NCBI GenBank assembly: GCA_022793655.1 | Contig: JAAWDG010000007.1 | Span: forward strand, 1-64,000 | From: Clostridiales bacterium | GTDB taxonomy: Bacteria; Bacillota; Clostridia; Oscillospirales; CAG-272 | Direction of reading: 5' to 3' | Length of the DNA stretch: 64,000 nt | Shown: one piece after another, positions 43,751 through 53,576 of the stretch | Layout of the letters: the number at the start of each line of letters is the position of its first letter | Numbering within the stretch: position 1 is the stretch's first letter | Notes under the pieces: model-generated | What the model saw: only the letters and a program-made list of their open reading frames with translations | Told to the model about the DNA's origin: nothing | Database searches by the model: none | Program-made: the position numbers and the translations under genes

Positions 43751-45325
43751 TTAAAATAACGGAGAGAATAATTTTAAAAGCTGAGCGAAAATGCGTGAGA
43801 AACCTTTATCTTTGCGGCAATCATTTTCGGTTATTTCGATCGATATTTTGAATGTGTCTTCAAAGTCTTTTTTTAGGTCTTTAATGGCCGGATGGTCGTA
43901 AAAAAGCTGGGCGCATTCAAAATGAAGATACAAACTACGGTAATCAAAATTGACAGAACCGACAACGGCACAGCGATCATCGGTCAGGATGTTTTTAGAA
44001 TGGAGAAAACCGGGCTCATATTCATATATTTTTACACCGCTTTTGATCAGTTCCGCATAGCTGTTGCGGGTCATAATATGAACATATACTTTATCGGCAT
44101 GGTGAGGAGTAATGATACGAACATCCACACCGCTTTCAGCCGCTAATTTTAGGGCGGAATCGAGTTCTTCATCTAAAATCAGATAAGGAGTCATGATATA
44201 AATATAGTGATTTGCGCGGTTTATTAAATTCAAATAAACATTGCGCGCAACCTGCTTATCGTCAAAAGGACTGTCGCAATAAGGCTGAAAATAGCCAATA
44301 TTGCGATCCGCCTTGTGCATGCATAAATAGTTTGCGGGTGATTCAGGATTTTTTTCAAAAATATTCCAGTTGCGTAAAAACATTAAGGTGTATTCTGCTG
44401 CTGCAGCCCCTTTTACCAGGATGGCAGCATCTTTCCAATGTCCGAAACGTTCTACCACGTTGATATATTCATCTGAAAGATTGACACCGCCCGTATAGGC
44501 AACCTTTCCGTCAATGGCTACGATTTTTCGATGGTCTCGGTTGTTTTGCATAGTAGAGACTGCTGGCACAAAGCGATTGAATATTTTGCATTTGATACCG
44601 AGTGATTCTAAATATTTATTGTATTTTCTTGGCAGCGTGGTAATAGAGCCCATGCCGTCATATAGCATGCGCACGTCAACTCCGTCTTTAACTTTTTGCA
44701 CTAATAGATCCAATATAGTGTTCCACATGACCCCTTCGTGCACAATGAAAAACTCAATGAAAATATATTTTTCAGCTTTAGCCAGTTCTTCTAACAAAGA
44801 GGCATACATGCTTTCACCATTTGGAAAGTAAGTTGCGTCAGTGTGATCAAATAGCGGAAATCCGTTGCGGTTTAAATATTCTGTGTTGGGCGCAAATTCA
44901 GGGTGGTCAGCCGCAAATGATGAAATCAAATTCGGATATTTGTCAGAAACTGCTTTAATTTCATTGTCGACATCTTCGATGCGGCGTTTGAAGCGGAAAA
45001 TGCTGAGTCGACCTTGGCAGATAATATACAGAATGCCGCCAAAAGCCGGAAACATAAGGATAGGGACCGACCAAGCAAGTTTATAGGAATTACTTTCTCT
45101 TTTGTTGATAATATAAATAACAACCAGCACACTGACAACACGAAAAGCAATTTCAATATAAATGACCGATACATAAAGATTATATACATAAAAGCAGATA
45201 AGCACAATTTGCGCTGCGGCCAAAATGGCGATCAAGAAAAGATCGATAAAAAAAGAACGCATCGGTTTTTTTGTGTATTTTTTGTTTTTCTCTACAGAGA
45301 CATCACTATTTTTTTTCATGTTCAT
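43751..45325 (-). CDS. cls: Cardiolipin synthase
   Basis: 524 residues from the ATG at 45325; a TTG at 45334 is possible. Two membrane helices (about 22-45 and 50-72) precede two PLD domains with HxK motifs: RDHRKIVAIDGKVAYTGG and FLHSKNILTDDRCAVVGSVNFD. It joins two phosphatidylglycerols to cardiolipin at the membrane. The start lies within the end of the DUF951 gene (overlap of about 20 nt), so both are one operon. Confidence 0.94.
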   Translation of the reverse strand: MNMKKNSDVSVEKNKKYTKKPMRSFFIDLFLIAILAAAQIVLICFYVYNLYVSVIYIEIAFRVVSVLVVIYIINKRESNSYKLAWSVPILMFPAFGGILYIICQGRLSIFRFKRRIEDVDNEIKAVSDKYPNLISSFAADHPEFAPNTEYLNRNGFPLFDHTDATYFPNGESMYASLLEELAKAEKYIFIEFFIVHEGVMWNTILDLLVQKVKDGVDVRMLYDGMGSITTLPRKYNKYLESLGIKCKIFNRFVPAVSTMQNNRDHRKIVAIDGKVAYTGGVNLSDEYINVVERFGHWKDAAILVKGAAAAEYTLMFLRNWNIFEKNPESPANYLCMHKADRNIGYFQPYCDSPFDDKQVARNVYLNLINRANHYIYIMTPYLILDEELDSALKLAAESGVDVRIITPHHADKVYVHIMTRNSYAELIKSGVKIYEYEPGFLHSKNILTDDRCAVVGSVNFDYRSLYLHFECAQLFYDHPAIKDLKKDFEDTFKISIEITENDCRKDKGFSRIFAQLLKLFSPLF

Positions 45326-45509
45326 TGTTTCCAATTACCTGTTTGATATTTTTTTCCAGTTTAACACGGGGAACAATCATATCATGCCCGCATGTTTCGC
45401 ATCGAATCTTAATATCAGATCCGGCTACTAAAACGCGCATACGATTACTGCCGCACGGATGATTTTTTTTCATAACCAATACATCCTGCGGCGAAAATTT
45501 TATAATCAT
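45306..45509 (-). CDS. DUF951-family protein
   Basis: 67 residues from the ATG at 45509. The family pattern KKNHPCGSNRM...IRCETCGHDMIVPRVKLEK is clear: one Cys and a CxxC that may bind zinc. In Firmicutes this small protein is often near ychF/rpsF; here it precedes cardiolipin synthase. Function unknown. Confidence 0.9.
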   Translation of the reverse strand: MIIKFSPQDVLVMKKNHPCGSNRMRVLVAGSDIKIRCETCGHDMIVPRVKLEKNIKQVIGNNEHEKK

Positions 45510-45700
45510 TGTTTGCCACACTATCTTTCAAATTTTTATTTTCCAACTTCAATTTTTAGCGTTCGCCCTATTTGAATAACATGGAAGCTGTTTTTTATTC
45601 GATTTTAAATTCTAAATTATTATTTGAAAACGAATTATATTTACATTATATCATATAAAATAGGCGGTTGTAAATAATGGTTTAACATGAAAAATATGCT

Positions 45701-45729
45701 TTGACTTATATAAGGCGGTATGATATAAT
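45701..45729 (+). promoter_or_regulatory. Promoter of ruvCAB
   Basis: -35 TTGACT (45701-45706), 17-bp spacer, -10 TATAAT (45724-45729), 29 nt before the ruvC ATG with GGGAGG between. Confidence 0.88.
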
Positions 45730-45758
45730 TTATCTATTATAATGGGAGGAGTTGGCGA

Positions 45759-46259
45759 ATGATTATTCTGGGTATTGATCCAGGCTACGCGATTATTGGC
45801 TATGGCGTGATTGAATATCAGGCAGGTCGTTTTCGAACGCTTGGTTATGGTGCTGTCACAACGCCAGCTCATGTTGAAATGCCAAGGCGTTTGCAAATGA
45901 TTTATGATGAGTTGACATCCATAATGGCCAAATATAGGCCGGATGATGTGGCTATTGAGGAATTGTTTTTTCATAGTAATCATACAACCGCTATTGCGGT
46001 GGCCGAGGCGCGTGGTGTCATTTTGCTAACTGCTCAAAAAGCGGGAGTGCGCATCTTTGAATATACGCCGCTCCAAGTCAAGCAGGCCGTTGTTGGTTAT
46101 GGACGAGCTGAAAAAAAGCAAGTCATTACAATGACCAATCAATTGTTGTCCTTGGAAAAAGGGCCCAAATTAGATGATACGGCCGATGCGCTGGCCATTG
46201 CAGTTTGTCATGCACATACAGGTGCTTCAAGACTCAAGAATTTTTATAACATAAAGTAA
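45759..46259 (+). CDS. ruvC: Holliday junction endonuclease RuvC
   Basis: 166 residues. The acidic active site is seen in ILGIDPGYA (Asp7), AIEELFF (Glu) and DDTADALAIA (two Asp). It makes symmetric cuts in four-way junctions pulled by RuvAB. First gene of ruvC-ruvA-ruvB with a good promoter; gaps of 22 and 18 nt follow. Confidence 0.96.
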   Translation: MIILGIDPGYAIIGYGVIEYQAGRFRTLGYGAVTTPAHVEMPRRLQMIYDELTSIMAKYRPDDVAIEELFFHSNHTTAIAVAEARGVILLTAQKAGVRIFEYTPLQVKQAVVGYGRAEKKQVITMTNQLLSLEKGPKLDDTADALAIAVCHAHTGASRLKNFYNIK

Positions 46260-46281
46260 TGCCTTATTAATTGGAGAAAGA

Positions 46282-46875
46282 ATGTATTATTATATCTCGG
46301 GGAAATTAACGAAAACCGGCAGTAATTACGCGGTGATAGATAATCATGGTATCGGATATCTTTTAAGCGTTTCAGTCAATACCCTTCGGCATATAGACGG
46401 AACGGCCGAGGTTAAACTTTTTACTTATTTGAGTGTGCGAGAAGATGCCCAAGAGCTTTTTGGATTTTATAGTGAAGAGGAACTTTTTGCATTTAAGCAG
46501 TTGATTTCTGTTTCGGGGATTGGCCCGAAAGCGGCTTTAGCGATTCTTTCTGTTCTAACGCCGGCTGAACTGGCCAGTGCTATTGGGGCTGGCGATACAA
46601 AAGCGATTTGCGCAGCACAAGGGGTAGGCAAACGAACGGCCGAAAGAGTTGTGTTAGAACTAAAGGACAAGCTCGCTATTGGCACAACCGCTAATTCATC
46701 CGGTACGTCTGAATCGATGGTTGTCTCTTCTGCCTCGAATGTATCAGAAGCGGTAAACGCACTGATTGTTTTGGGCTATACGCGACAAGAGGCCATGAAG
46801 GCTGTTAGCGGTATTGACGCGGCAGGTATGGAGATTGATGATATTATTAAAGCGGCCTTGAAAAAAATGTTGTAA
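46282..46875 (+). CDS. ruvA: Holliday junction DNA helicase subunit RuvA
   Basis: 197 residues. OB-fold N-terminus (MYYYISGKL...), two helix-hairpin-helix motifs (SVSGIGPKAALAIL and AAQGVGKRTAERVVLELKDKL), Ser-rich linker, and the C-terminal domain that binds RuvB (ALIVLGYTRQEAMKAV). RuvA tetramers hold the junction open. Full length. Confidence 0.96.
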   Translation: MYYYISGKLTKTGSNYAVIDNHGIGYLLSVSVNTLRHIDGTAEVKLFTYLSVREDAQELFGFYSEEELFAFKQLISVSGIGPKAALAILSVLTPAELASAIGAGDTKAICAAQGVGKRTAERVVLELKDKLAIGTTANSSGTSESMVVSSASNVSEAVNALIVLGYTRQEAMKAVSGIDAAGMEIDDIIKAALKKML

Positions 46876-46893
46876 TGCTGTGAAGGAGAGAAA

Positions 46894-47961
46894 ATGGAAG
46901 AGTTTTTCGATTCAGAATATGATTTTGAAAATCGTTTGCTCTCGGTTCAGGCAGGCGAAGAAGAAGCCCAAAGCGAATTTACTTTGCGGCCGCAGACGTT
47001 GGAGGAATATGAAGGACAGCAAAAGGTTAAAGAGAATTTAAAGGTCTATATCGACGCGGCGAAACTTCGTTCCGAGGTGCTTGACCATGTATTGTTGTAT
47101 GGCCCGCCTGGGTTAGGCAAGACAACGCTGTCCAATATTATAGCCAATGAAATGGGGGTAAATATCCGCGTTACAAGTGGTCCTGCTATTGAAAAACAGG
47201 GTGATTTAGTGGCTCTGTTAACTAATTTGAACGATAAGGATATTTTGTTTATTGATGAAATCCACCGACTGTCTAGAACCATTGAGGAAATTTTATATCC
47301 AGCTATGGAGGATTATGAAATAGACATTATTGTCGGCAAAGGGCCTTCGGCTCGCAGCATTCGGTTGACACTTCCCAAGTTCACATTGGTTGGTGCTACA
47401 ACCAGGGCGGGACAGCTTTCGACGCCGCTGCGCGATCGGTTTGGTGTCTTGCTGAAGTTAGAATTATACTCGCCGGAAGAGTTAGAGGCCATTGTGTGCC
47501 GAAGCGCTTCGCTCTTAGGAATCGATATTGAAAAGAGCGGAGCCAAAGAAATTGCGTCCCGCTCACGCGGTACACCTCGTGTAGCAAACCGGTTGTTAAG
47601 GCGTGTGCGCGATTATGCGCAGGTTTTAGGTGATGGACGTATTGATGGCAAAATTGCGGCGTTTGCGCTTTCAAAGTTAGAAATTGATGGGTTAGGGCTA
47701 GATGCGCTTGACCGTAAAATGTTAGAAACAATTATCAAAAATTATAGAGGTGGTCCGGTAGGGCTTGAAACGCTGGCGGCTACCATTGGTGAGGAAGCAA
47801 TCACCATTGAGGATGTATATGAGCCTTATCTTATGCAGATTGGTTTTTTAAATAGAACCCCGAGAGGGCGTTGTGTAACACATCTTGCTTATGAGCATCT
47901 TGGTCTTCGAACGCCTCAAGCGGATGAGACGCAGGTGCGGATGTTTACAGACGAAGAATAA
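46894..47961 (+). CDS. ruvB: Holliday junction branch migration ATPase RuvB
   Basis: 355 residues. Walker [11 protein letters not shown], Walker [10 protein letters not shown], sensor 1 VGATTRAG, arginine finger region LRDRFG and a winged-helix C-terminus ([14 protein letters not shown]). N-terminus about 20 residues longer than average, acidic. It drives branch migration with RuvA. Confidence 0.96.
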   Translation: MEEFFDSEYDFENRLLSVQAGEEEAQSEFTLRPQTLEEYEGQQKVKENLKVYIDAAKLRSEVLDHVLLYGPPGLGKTTLSNIIANEMGVNIRVTSGPAIEKQGDLVALLTNLNDKDILFIDEIHRLSRTIEEILYPAMEDYEIDIIVGKGPSARSIRLTLPKFTLVGATTRAGQLSTPLRDRFGVLLKLELYSPEELEAIVCRSASLLGIDIEKSGAKEIASRSRGTPRVANRLLRRVRDYAQVLGDGRIDGKIAAFALSKLEIDGLGLDALDRKMLETIIKNYRGGPVGLETLAATIGEEAITIEDVYEPYLMQIGFLNRTPRGRCVTHLAYEHLGLRTPQADETQVRMFTDEE

Positions 47962-47989
47962 CAAGGAAAGAACACGGGTAATTGCAGCT

Positions 47990-48877
47990 TTGATTTATAC
48001 GGCAGATAATTGGAAAGAGTATGAGTTAATCGACACAGCGGACGGTAAGAGGCTGGAACGCTGGGGAAAGTATATATTAGTGCGGCCTGATCCGCAAATC
48101 ATTTGGCGGGGCGAGCGGCAAGATCGCCGATGGCGGCAGGCGGACGCGGCTTATATACGCTCAAAAAAAGGCGGCGGGGCTTGGACTGAAAATTCACTGC
48201 CAGAGAGCTGGACAATTTCGTACGAACCGTTAGGGCTTCGCTTTATGATAAAACCAATGGGATTCAAGCATACAGGCTTGTTTCCTGAACAGGCTACCAA
48301 TTGGGAATGGTTTTATCAAGTGATTCGCAAGGCGGTGGAGCGCGGCCGTACGGTGAGAGTGTTAAATTTGTTTGCTTATACCGGCGGCGCCACGGTTGCA
48401 GCTGCCAAGGCGGGTGCACAGGTTTGCCATGTCGACGCTTCTAAGGGTATGGTGGCACAAGCGAAGGAGAACGCAGCACTGTCAGGACTTGCCAATGCGC
48501 CGATTCGTTATATTGTTGATGACTGCAAGAAATTTGTGGAACGCGAACTTCGCCGTGGGCATGTGTATGACGCGATTATTATGGATCCTCCATCCTATGG
48601 TCGTGGGCCAGGCGGAGAACTTTGGAAATTAGAAGAACAAATCGATCATTTGATACAGATTTGTCACGCTCTGCTAAGTGAAGATCCCTTGTTTTTTCTG
48701 CTTAATTCATATACAACGGGCCTTTCCCCTTCGACCATGGGATATATGTTGCATCTATCGTTAAAAGGGACGCTTGGCGGAACCGTAGAGGCAGGAGAGG
48801 TCGGTTTGCCGGTTACTGATTCGGGTGCTGTGCTGCCTTGCGGTGCCGCGGCCAGATGGTATCAAGAGGGACAATAG
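47990..48877 (+). CDS. Class I SAM-dependent RNA methyltransferase
   Basis: 295 residues from a TTG at 47990; an ATT at 47981 is better spaced to AAGGAAAG (47963-47970), so the start is uncertain. SAM site VLNLFAYTGGATVAAAKAG, then VDASKGMV, DDCKKFV, and the catalytic MDPPSYGRG, as in RlmI/RlmK-type enzymes. The target RNA is unknown. It follows ruvB in the same direction and precedes the ECF transporter genes. Confidence 0.87.
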   Translation: MIYTADNWKEYELIDTADGKRLERWGKYILVRPDPQIIWRGERQDRRWRQADAAYIRSKKGGGAWTENSLPESWTISYEPLGLRFMIKPMGFKHTGLFPEQATNWEWFYQVIRKAVERGRTVRVLNLFAYTGGATVAAAKAGAQVCHVDASKGMVAQAKENAALSGLANAPIRYIVDDCKKFVERELRRGHVYDAIIMDPPSYGRGPGGELWKLEEQIDHLIQICHALLSEDPLFFLLNSYTTGLSPSTMGYMLHLSLKGTLGGTVEAGEVGLPVTDSGAVLPCGAAARWYQEGQ

Positions 48878-48965
48878 CATGAAAAAACGATAAAGCAGGA
48901 ACAAAATACCGTTGATTCACGCGCAGCTATTTATGCCGTCGCAGAGCGGCGGATTGGAGATTGAT

Positions 48966-49841
48966 TTGAAAGATATATTTATCAAAACGGAAAATTTGTA
49001 TTTTGCCTATGAGGCTGAAAACGATGGTGCCGAAACGCTCGATGCACCAGCTGTTTTAAAGAATATCAATGTTGAAATAGAGAGAGGATCGTTTGTGGCA
49101 GTACTTGGCCACAACGGATCGGGCAAATCTACATTTGCAAAGCTGTTAAATTTGATATTGCGTCCTACGGCAGGCCGTATTTTGGTCGAAGGCGAGGACA
49201 TTACACGTGCCGATATGACCGAAGATGACATTTTTGCCATTCGTCGAAAGATAGGCATGGTTTTTCAAAATCCAGATAACCAACTGGTTTCGTCGGTTGT
49301 GGAAGAGGATGTCGCTTTTGGCCCGGAAAATCTCGGCGTTGAACCCGAAGAAATCCGCCGTCGGGTGGATGCAGCGTTGCAGGTGGTTGGTATGACCGAA
49401 TTTGCGCGGCATTCTCCACATCAGCTTTCTGGTGGTCAAAAGCAGAAAGTGGCTATTGCTGGTGTAATTGCTATGTTGCCTGCCTGCATTATTTTTGATG
49501 AATCGACGGCGATGCTCGACCCGCTTGGACGGGCTGATGTGCTCAAAACAATTCGTATGCTGAATAAAGAAAAGGGCATTACGGTGCTCCATATTACACA
49601 TAATATGAACGAAGCGGTTTTAGCCGATCGGGTTTTGGTGATGGATGATGGCGTTATTGCATTAGACGGGACGCCGAAAGAAGTGTTTAAGTACGTGGAT
49701 GAATTAAAAGCAATGGGGCTTGGTGTGCCGCAGGTGACAGAGCTTATGTACGAACTTTCAAAAAGCGGAATTTCTATTCCAGAAACCATGATTAGTGAAG
49801 AAGAGGGAGCCAAGCTGGCGCTTGCATTAATAAATCAATGA
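48966..49841 (+). CDS. ecfA1: Energy-coupling factor transporter ATPase EcfA1
   Basis: 291 residues from a TTG at 48966, where MKDIFIKTENL matches the family start and GGAG precedes; the longer TTG at 48912 is less likely. Walker A GHNGSGKST, Q-loop VFQNPDNQ, signature LSGGQKQK, Walker B CIIFDEST with Glu replacing nothing, H-loop HITHN. With EcfA2 and EcfT it powers vitamin uptake by various S components encoded elsewhere. Confidence 0.94.
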   Translation: MKDIFIKTENLYFAYEAENDGAETLDAPAVLKNINVEIERGSFVAVLGHNGSGKSTFAKLLNLILRPTAGRILVEGEDITRADMTEDDIFAIRRKIGMVFQNPDNQLVSSVVEEDVAFGPENLGVEPEEIRRRVDAALQVVGMTEFARHSPHQLSGGQKQKVAIAGVIAMLPACIIFDESTAMLDPLGRADVLKTIRMLNKEKGITVLHITHNMNEAVLADRVLVMDDGVIALDGTPKEVFKYVDELKAMGLGVPQVTELMYELSKSGISIPETMISEEEGAKLALALINQ

Positions 49842-50710
49842 CGGCAAAAATAGAGGTAAAAAACGTATCGTATATATACAGTCCCGACACACCTTTTCAA
49901 AAGGAGGCTCTATCTCATGTGAACTGTTCTTTTGAGGCGGGCATGATTACGGGATTGATTGGCCACACCGGTTCCGGAAAAAGCACGTTAGTGCAGCTTT
50001 TGAATGGACTTTTGAAGCCATCGGAAGGTGAGGTTCTTTTGGATGGTGAAAATATCTGGTCTGATCCTAAAAAAATTAAAAATGTGCGTTATCGAGTTGG
50101 GCTTGTTTTTCAATATCCTGAATATCAGCTCTTTGAAGAAACGGTGTTTGACGATATTGCCTATGGCCCTAAAAACATGGGCTTTTCAGCGCAAGAGGTA
50201 AGTGATCGCGTGTATGCCTCGGCGCGAATGGTAGGACTTGGCGAGGATTTAATGAAAAAGTCGCCTTTTGATTTATCGGGCGGGCAAAAGCGGAGGGTTG
50301 CTATCGCCGGTATTTTGGCGATGGAACCAGAGGTTCTTATCTTAGATGAACCAGCTGCGGGCCTGGATCCTATAGGCCGAAAAATGATTTTTGAGACGAT
50401 CACACAATATCAGGCGCAAAACAAAGCTACCGTTATTATTGTTAGCCACAGCATGGAGGATATGGCCGAATATGCACAGCGTATTGTGGTGATGAAGGGA
50501 TCACAAATTCTGATGCAGGACACGCCGCAAGCTATTTTTAAAAAAGCTGATCTTTTGACCGAAGCGGGCCTTGACGTACCGCAGATTACACGTATGATGA
50601 TGCGCTTAAGAGAACTTGGCGGCGGTAACCGGACAGACATTTTTACGGTGCAGGCTGCCCGCGAGGAACTACTTCGGTTGATAAGAAAGGGCGGTGAACC
50701 GATTGCTTAA
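49838..50710 (+). CDS. ecfA2: Energy-coupling factor transporter ATPase EcfA2
   Basis: 290 residues. Walker A GHTGSGKST, Q-loop VFQYPEYQLF, signature LSGGQKRR, Walker B LILDEPAAGLDP, H-loop VSHSM. Starts by ATGA overlap with ecfA1 and overlaps ecfT by 17 nt. Pairs with EcfA1 as the ATPase heterodimer. Confidence 0.95.
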   Translation: MTAKIEVKNVSYIYSPDTPFQKEALSHVNCSFEAGMITGLIGHTGSGKSTLVQLLNGLLKPSEGEVLLDGENIWSDPKKIKNVRYRVGLVFQYPEYQLFEETVFDDIAYGPKNMGFSAQEVSDRVYASARMVGLGEDLMKKSPFDLSGGQKRRVAIAGILAMEPEVLILDEPAAGLDPIGRKMIFETITQYQAQNKATVIIVSHSMEDMAEYAQRIVVMKGSQILMQDTPQAIFKKADLLTEAGLDVPQITRMMMRLRELGGGNRTDIFTVQAAREELLRLIRKGGEPIA

Positions 50711-51536
50711 GGACATTACGTTAGGACAATATTTCCCGGGACATTCTTTTTTGCATCGGCTTGATCCGCGAAACAAGATTGTGCTTACTTTTCTCTTTAT
50801 TGTGGCGCTTTTTTTAGCAAAAAGTATGCTTAGCTTTGCGCTGGTTGTTGTTTTTACAGCTGTGCTGATTATCATTTCTGGCATTTCATTTAAGGTGCTT
50901 TTAAAAGGATTAAAGCCGCTGTTATTTATCATTGTTTTTACGATGATACTTAATCTTTTCTTTACGAAAGGGGCCGACGAAGCGCCTATTATTTCCTTTT
51001 ATTTCATCCATATTTATCGCAAGGGTATTACATATGCGGTCTATATGATCATCCGCATTGTTTGTTTGCTGGCTGGTACAGGCGTTTTGCTTACTTATAC
51101 AACTTCTCCAATTGCGCTGACGGACGGTATCGAACAGCTTTTTGCACCTCTTTCTAAAATCAAGGTGCCTGTACATGAATTTGCGATGATGATGACGATT
51201 GCCCTTGGGTTTATTCCTACGCTTGTGGAAGAAACTGACAAAATTATGAGTGCGCAAAAGTCGAGAGGCGCTGATTTTTCAAGCGGTGGCCTGATTAAGC
51301 GGTCGAAAGCGTTGATTCCTATTTTGATTCCGCTTTTTGTTAATTCGTTTAAGCGGGCTTATGATTTAGCAACCGCGATGGAATGTCGTTGTTACCGGGG
51401 CGGTGAGGGACGCACACGTATGAATCGACTGCACTTCGGTGGTTTAGATGTAGTGGGGCTTAGTTTGCTGATCGTTTTTTGTGCAGGCATTTTGCTTCTT
51501 AATTATTTTACCATGGATATCGGATATGGACTATGA
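50694..51536 (+). CDS. ecfT: Energy-coupling factor transporter transmembrane protein EcfT
   Basis: 280 residues from a GTG at 50694. About five to six membrane helices. The coupling-helix Ala-Arg-Gly-type motifs are KSRGADF and ECRCYRGG. It links the ATPases to substrate-binding S subunits. Overlaps truA by 4 nt. Confidence 0.94.
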   Translation: MNRLLKDITLGQYFPGHSFLHRLDPRNKIVLTFLFIVALFLAKSMLSFALVVVFTAVLIIISGISFKVLLKGLKPLLFIIVFTMILNLFFTKGADEAPIISFYFIHIYRKGITYAVYMIIRIVCLLAGTGVLLTYTTSPIALTDGIEQLFAPLSKIKVPVHEFAMMMTIALGFIPTLVEETDKIMSAQKSRGADFSSGGLIKRSKALIPILIPLFVNSFKRAYDLATAMECRCYRGGEGRTRMNRLHFGGLDVVGLSLLIVFCAGILLLNYFTMDIGYGL

Positions 51537-52267
51537 AAATATTACTGCAATTAGCGTATGATGGAAGCGTTTTTCATGGCTGGCAGGTGCAAAAAAATGC
51601 GGTCACTGTGCAGGAAACACTGCAAAACGCGATCGAGGCGCTCTCAGGCCAGCGGCTGCCTGTAACCGGCTGCAGCCGAACCGATGCAGGCGTTCATGCC
51701 CGGGTGTTTTACTGCACTGTACCCGCAAAAGAGCTCTCGCATATAGCGCTACAAAATCTTCCATCCGCACTGAATGCTCATTTGCCGGATCATGTTGTCA
51801 TTGTATCGTCTGTTCTGGTAAATGATAAATTTCACCCACGCTATTCCTGCAAACAAAAAGAATATTTATACGATATTTATACTGGATCTTATCGTGATCC
51901 ATTTTGCATAGGGCGCTCATGGCAACTGTGCCGTGAATTGGATGTCGTCCGTATGAATGAGGCTGGGAGCTTTTTATGTGGTACACATGATTTTTCCTCT
52001 TTTTGTGCCTCTGGTTCGTCAGTCATCGATAAAGTGCGAACGATATCGGCCATAGAGATAAGCGGCGGATTGCATGTAGTCATGCGGATTTGTGCTGATG
52101 GCTTTTTATATAATATGGTTCGCATTATTATGGGAACATTGGTACAAGTAGGAACGGGAAAGATATCACCTGAGACTGTTAGCGCTATATTAGAAGGAAA
52201 AGACCGCGCTTTAGCCGGTACTACCGCACCAGCTTGTGGTTTGTATTTGAATCGTGTCATTTATTAG
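51533..52267 (+). CDS. truA: tRNA pseudouridine synthase A
   Basis: 244 residues. Catalytic Asp in GCSRTDAGVHA, nucleotide-loop motif HDFSSFCASG, and FLYNMVRIIMGTLVQVG near the end. It makes pseudouridine at positions 38-40 of tRNA. The ecfA1-ecfA2-ecfT-truA order is the usual Firmicutes one, here without the ribosomal protein genes that normally flank it. Confidence 0.95.
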   Translation: MKILLQLAYDGSVFHGWQVQKNAVTVQETLQNAIEALSGQRLPVTGCSRTDAGVHARVFYCTVPAKELSHIALQNLPSALNAHLPDHVVIVSSVLVNDKFHPRYSCKQKEYLYDIYTGSYRDPFCIGRSWQLCRELDVVRMNEAGSFLCGTHDFSSFCASGSSVIDKVRTISAIEISGGLHVVMRICADGFLYNMVRIIMGTLVQVGTGKISPETVSAILEGKDRALAGTTAPACGLYLNRVIY

Positions 52268-52310
52268 CAAACGCGTATCATATTACGAAATATAAAGAAA
52301 GGAAAACGCC

Positions 52311-53576
52311 ATGGCAAAACTTGCGTCAGCAGAAAAAACAAAAAAAGCGGCAGGCAGCTTTTCGGTTAATCAATACTATATTGATGTTGCCGATCGCATT
52401 GGTAAAATTAAATGGATCTGTTCAGGTTTGTTGCTTTTGGCGATTTTAGTCAGCGTCATTTTAGGGCGCTCTGATTTATCGTTTTATAATTTTCAATATT
52501 TGTTAAAACATTTTGCGGTCAATTCGGCTGATGCTACCTCGAATTTTCGTGAATTAAATTATGATAGCGACGGCAACTATGTTTTTGGCTATTTTAAAAA
52601 TGATTTGGTTGTCGTTTCAAAGCGCGGTATTGATTTTTATGATATGCGTGGTCATTCTGTTTTAAGTCAAACGCATACGTTGTCTAAGCCGCAAATTGTT
52701 GAAACAGATCAGTATTTATATTTATATGACCAAGGCTTTCATACCTATTCAGTTTATAATTCGTTTGCTTGTCTAAAAAGTGTGACAACTGAATATCCTA
52801 TTTATAAAATAGCTGGTAGCGACACAGGCGTTTACGCACTTTTAACGAAAAGTAATAATTACAAAGGTGTTGTTTCTATATACGATAAAAATTTTAAAAC
52901 CCTTAGCGAGGTATTCAAAGATAAGTATATAATAGATATAAATGTTGCTTCAGACGGCGGTCGCGTACTGCTTCTTTCTTGTGATACCAATCAGGAAGGA
53001 TCGTTTTTCACAGAAGTGCAGTCGGTTCTGCCAGGAAAAGAAGAAGCGGAATTTACCGTCGTGATTCAAGATTGTTTTCCGCTGCGTGCCTCTTATTTTT
53101 CCAATGGAAATATCGGTGTGTTATGTACAGGCCGATTCTTGACATATAATAGACAGGGAAATTTAATTTCTGAAATTGAATTTGTGGGCAATGAAACGCC
53201 TTCTTGCGATTTTGACAGCCACTATGCCGCTTTATCTTTTAAGAAAAACGCCATGGGAATTGAAAGCTTAGTCAAAGTGATTAATGAAAATGGCGAAGAA
53301 ATAGGCAATGATATTGAGGTGCAGGGTGAAATTAAAAAGATTTCAAGTGAGCCAACCGGTGTTTTTGCGCTGTTAACAGATGCGGTTGCCAGAATTGATT
53401 ATCGATCTTTGGACGTTTCTTATGAATCTGTTCAAGGAAATCCATTAGATTTCATCGTGAGGGATGAAGAGTCGCTTTTAATTTGCTACAATAACAAAAC
53501 TCAATCGGTATATTATGCATTTTCCGATCATCATGGGGAGGATCAAAATGACGACAATAACGGCGATAGTCATTGA
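52311..53576 (+). CDS. DUF5711-family membrane-anchored protein
   Basis: 421 residues. One membrane helix (about 34-53) is followed by a long beta-rich outer region with repeated short strands (YVFGYFKNDLVVVSKRGIDFYD, YLYLYDQGFHTYSVYN, VYALLTKSN), probably a beta-propeller. The acidic tail is DHHGEDQNDDNN. Family function unknown. Overlaps the CvpA gene by 29 nt. Confidence 0.82.
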   Translation: MAKLASAEKTKKAAGSFSVNQYYIDVADRIGKIKWICSGLLLLAILVSVILGRSDLSFYNFQYLLKHFAVNSADATSNFRELNYDSDGNYVFGYFKNDLVVVSKRGIDFYDMRGHSVLSQTHTLSKPQIVETDQYLYLYDQGFHTYSVYNSFACLKSVTTEYPIYKIAGSDTGVYALLTKSNNYKGVVSIYDKNFKTLSEVFKDKYIIDINVASDGGRVLLLSCDTNQEGSFFTEVQSVLPGKEEAEFTVVIQDCFPLRASYFSNGNIGVLCTGRFLTYNRQGNLISEIEFVGNETPSCDFDSHYAALSFKKNAMGIESLVKVINENGEEIGNDIEVQGEIKKISSEPTGVFALLTDAVARIDYRSLDVSYESVQGNPLDFIVRDEESLLICYNNKTQSVYYAFSDHHGEDQNDDNNGDSH

